Source of the DNA: Pseudomonadota bacterium
GTDB lineage: Bacteria > Pseudomonadota > Gammaproteobacteria > Acidiferrobacterales > UBA6901
Assembly: GCA_021783175.1 (NCBI GenBank)
Contig: JAJXUF010000148.1
Coordinates: 1 to 7,307, forward strand
DNA length: 7,307 nt
Direction: 5' to 3'
The notes below the pieces were generated by a model. The model searched no databases. It was given only the letters and a program-made list of their open reading frames with translations, and was not told where the DNA came from. Shown here in pieces: positions 6,618 to 7,307 of the stretch; position 1 is the first letter of the stretch; every line of letters starts with the position of its first letter. The translations under genes and the position numbers were made by a program.

Positions 6618-6634
6618 GTGCATATGTTATGCAC
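6618..6634. repeat. Perfect 7-bp inverted repeat upstream of mltA
   Basis: The arms GTGCATA and TATGCAC are exact reverse complements around TGT. The site is AT-rich in its centre, unlike its surroundings, and ends 60 nt upstream of the mltA start, a position suited to a regulator-binding site. I cannot match it to a named regulator. A 7-bp dyad could also arise by chance. Confidence 0.45.
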
Positions 6635-6658
6635 ATAGGCAGTGGCTTGTCGCGGCGT

Positions 6659-6672
6659 CGGAGCTTGCTCCG
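6659..6672. repeat. Short palindrome CGGAGC-TT-GCTCCG
   Basis: Six-base arms are separated by TT, so an RNA hairpin would have to open the inner pair to form a loop. There is no T-run on either side, so it is not a rho-independent terminator. It lies about 25 bp from the GTGCATA dyad. It may be meaningless. Confidence 0.3.
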
Positions 6673-6683
6673 CTGGCGCAAAT

Positions 6684-6827
6684 ATGGTTCTGCACAACAC
6701 CCCGGCCCGCATATGGCGCCAGTGCGTCGGCAAAGTCCGCGACTTTCTGCGGCTCACATGGCAAAATGGGTATGCAAGTTTGGCCACGCTTGGCGTGATC
6801 GAATTTTTCTTAAAGGCCCATGAATAG
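6684..6827 (+). CDS. Doubtful small open reading frame upstream of slyD
   Basis: From the ATG at 6684 this frame gives 47 residues, ending in GVIEFFLKAHE, with TAG at 6825-6827. It would stop 45 nt before slyD in the same direction. In favour: most of the first half has G or C in third positions, as in the neighbouring genes, and the peptide reads like a small helical protein (VRDFLRLTW, then a hydrophobic stretch). Against: there is no Shine-Dalgarno before the ATG, no recognisable family, and random frames of this length are common at this G+C. A GTG at 6642 in the same frame would add 14 residues. Confidence 0.2.
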   Translation: MVLHNTPARIWRQCVGKVRDFLRLTWQNGYASLATLGVIEFFLKAHE

Positions 6828-6861
6828 AGCGGTTGTCTCGACCGCCCCCTAAAATTGTGAC

Positions 6862-6866
6862 AAAGG
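6862..6866 (+). promoter_or_regulatory. Shine-Dalgarno of slyD
   Basis: AAAGG lies 6 nt before the ATG at 6873, supporting the slyD start. Confidence 0.6.
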
Positions 6867-6872
6867 CAGATC

Positions 6873-7307
6873 ATGCGGATTGCTAAAGACACCGTTGTCA
6901 GCTTCAACTACACGCTTACTGACGACACCAACACAGTGATCGACAGTTCCGTCGGTGGCGAGCCACTCTCCTATATTCATGGCGCCGGCAACATCATTCC
7001 CGGCCTGGAGAGCGCGCTCACGGGAAAAACCGTCGGCGATCGCATGAAAGTTACCGTGGCGCCAAAGGAAGCTTATGGCGAACGCGATGATTCACTTTCC
7101 CAGGTAATTCCTCGTGATCGCTTCGAGAGCTCGCAGGAAATCGAGGTAGGCATGCAGTTCCAGACCCCGACGTCGGATGGAATCAGCGTCGTGACCGTCA
7201 CCAACGTTGACGGCGAAAGTGTAACGATTGATGCCAACCATCCACTGGCTGGCGTAACGCTGCACTTCGACGTGGAGATCGTGGAAGTGCGGGCGCCTAC
7301 AGTTTCA
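6873..7307 (+). CDS. slyD: FKBP-type peptidyl-prolyl cis-trans isomerase SlyD, 3' end outside the window
   Basis: SlyD is a cytoplasmic prolyl isomerase and chaperone. In E. coli it also binds nickel and helps hydrogenase maturation through a His-rich tail. The first 145 codons are present, without a stop. The FKBP half shows VVSFNYTLTDD (8-18) with Tyr13, the loop Asp24, and SYIHGAGNIIPGLESAL (33-49). The chaperone insert-in-flap domain spans about residues 69-120. The chain then returns to the FKBP fold with NHPLAGVTLHFDVEIVEVR (122-140), the classical SlyD signature. E. coli SlyD aligns by eye over the whole visible length. The C-terminal tail that would show whether this is a metal-binding His-rich form lies beyond the window edge. 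Confidence 0.93.
   Translation, partial: MRIAKDTVVSFNYTLTDDTNTVIDSSVGGEPLSYIHGAGNIIPGLESALTGKTVGDRMKVTVAPKEAYGERDDSLSQVIPRDRFESSQEIEVGMQFQTPTSDGISVVTVTNVDGESVTIDANHPLAGVTLHFDVEIVEVRAPTVS

Larger units (their letters stand above)
6558..6872. other. 315-bp divergent region between mltA and slyD
   Basis: This region separates the divergent mltA and slyD starts and should hold both promoters. It contains the mltA ribosome-binding site, two perfect short dyads (6618-6634 and 6659-6672), a doubtful short frame (6684-6827) and the slyD ribosome-binding site. A TAAAAT at 6850-6855 resembles a -10 hexamer but is too close to the slyD ribosome-binding site and has no matching -35, so I do not call a promoter. 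GCGGT and ACCGC (about 6829-6845) form a weak 5-bp inverted repeat. No tRNA, terminator or riboswitch was recognised. Confidence 0.6.

Noticed and set aside
6554..6907. 117-codon minus-strand frame whose TGA overlaps the mltA ATG (ATGA)
   Set aside because: The ATGA overlap looks like coupling, but the peptide has low protein-like character, its start lies inside the slyD coding region antisense, and mltA already has its own strong Shine-Dalgarno.
1..7307. Mobile element, prophage, CRISPR, toxin-antitoxin or defence system
   Set aside because: No transposase, integrase, regularly spaced repeats, attachment-site-like direct repeats or paired small toxin-antitoxin frames were seen; the identified genes are all housekeeping or envelope genes.

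Overview
The window looks like ordinary core chromosome of a Gram-negative proteobacterium, most likely a betaproteobacterium. The reasons are a moderately high G+C content, an RNase D, Mpl, UbiX, MltA and SlyD set with betaproteobacterial-looking sequence, and two lipoproteins with classical lipoboxes. I see no insertion sequence, integrase, CRISPR array, tRNA, rRNA or sign of recent transfer. The lineage call rests on family resemblance recognised by eye, not on a search.

Layout from left to right. Positions 1-149 (+) hold the last 48 codons of a protein that begins outside the window. It converges on a compact minus-strand operon read from right to left: a small lipoprotein (3158->2739, probable TTG start), a multi-spanning membrane protein of unknown function (2709->2194), mpl (2194->809) and ubiX (803->168). 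The spacings are 29 nt, a 1-nt TAATG overlap and 5 nt. The operon is divergent from rnd (RNase D, 3256-4425, +). The 97-bp divergent region carries a good extended -10 hexamer for the operon and a perfect 8-bp inverted repeat. Downstream of rnd lies an unrecognised, N-terminally membrane-anchored protein (4512-5381, +). It converges with mltA (6557->5403, -), which encodes a lytic transglycosylase lipoprotein with an intact 3D domain. A 315-bp region (6558-6872) holds the mltA upstream region, two short dyads and one doubtful 47-codon reading frame. The window ends inside slyD (6873-7307, +), an FKBP-type peptidyl-prolyl isomerase.

Functional links: MltA cuts peptidoglycan to release anhydromuropeptides, and Mpl re-attaches the recovered tripeptide to UDP-MurNAc. 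Two steps of cell-wall turnover and recycling are therefore close together, although not in one transcript. UbiX makes the prenylated flavin used by UbiD in ubiquinone synthesis; no ubiD is visible here. The two unknown envelope proteins co-oriented with mpl, and the anchored protein between rnd and mltA, are the least explained content. I found no convincing previously undescribed multi-gene system.
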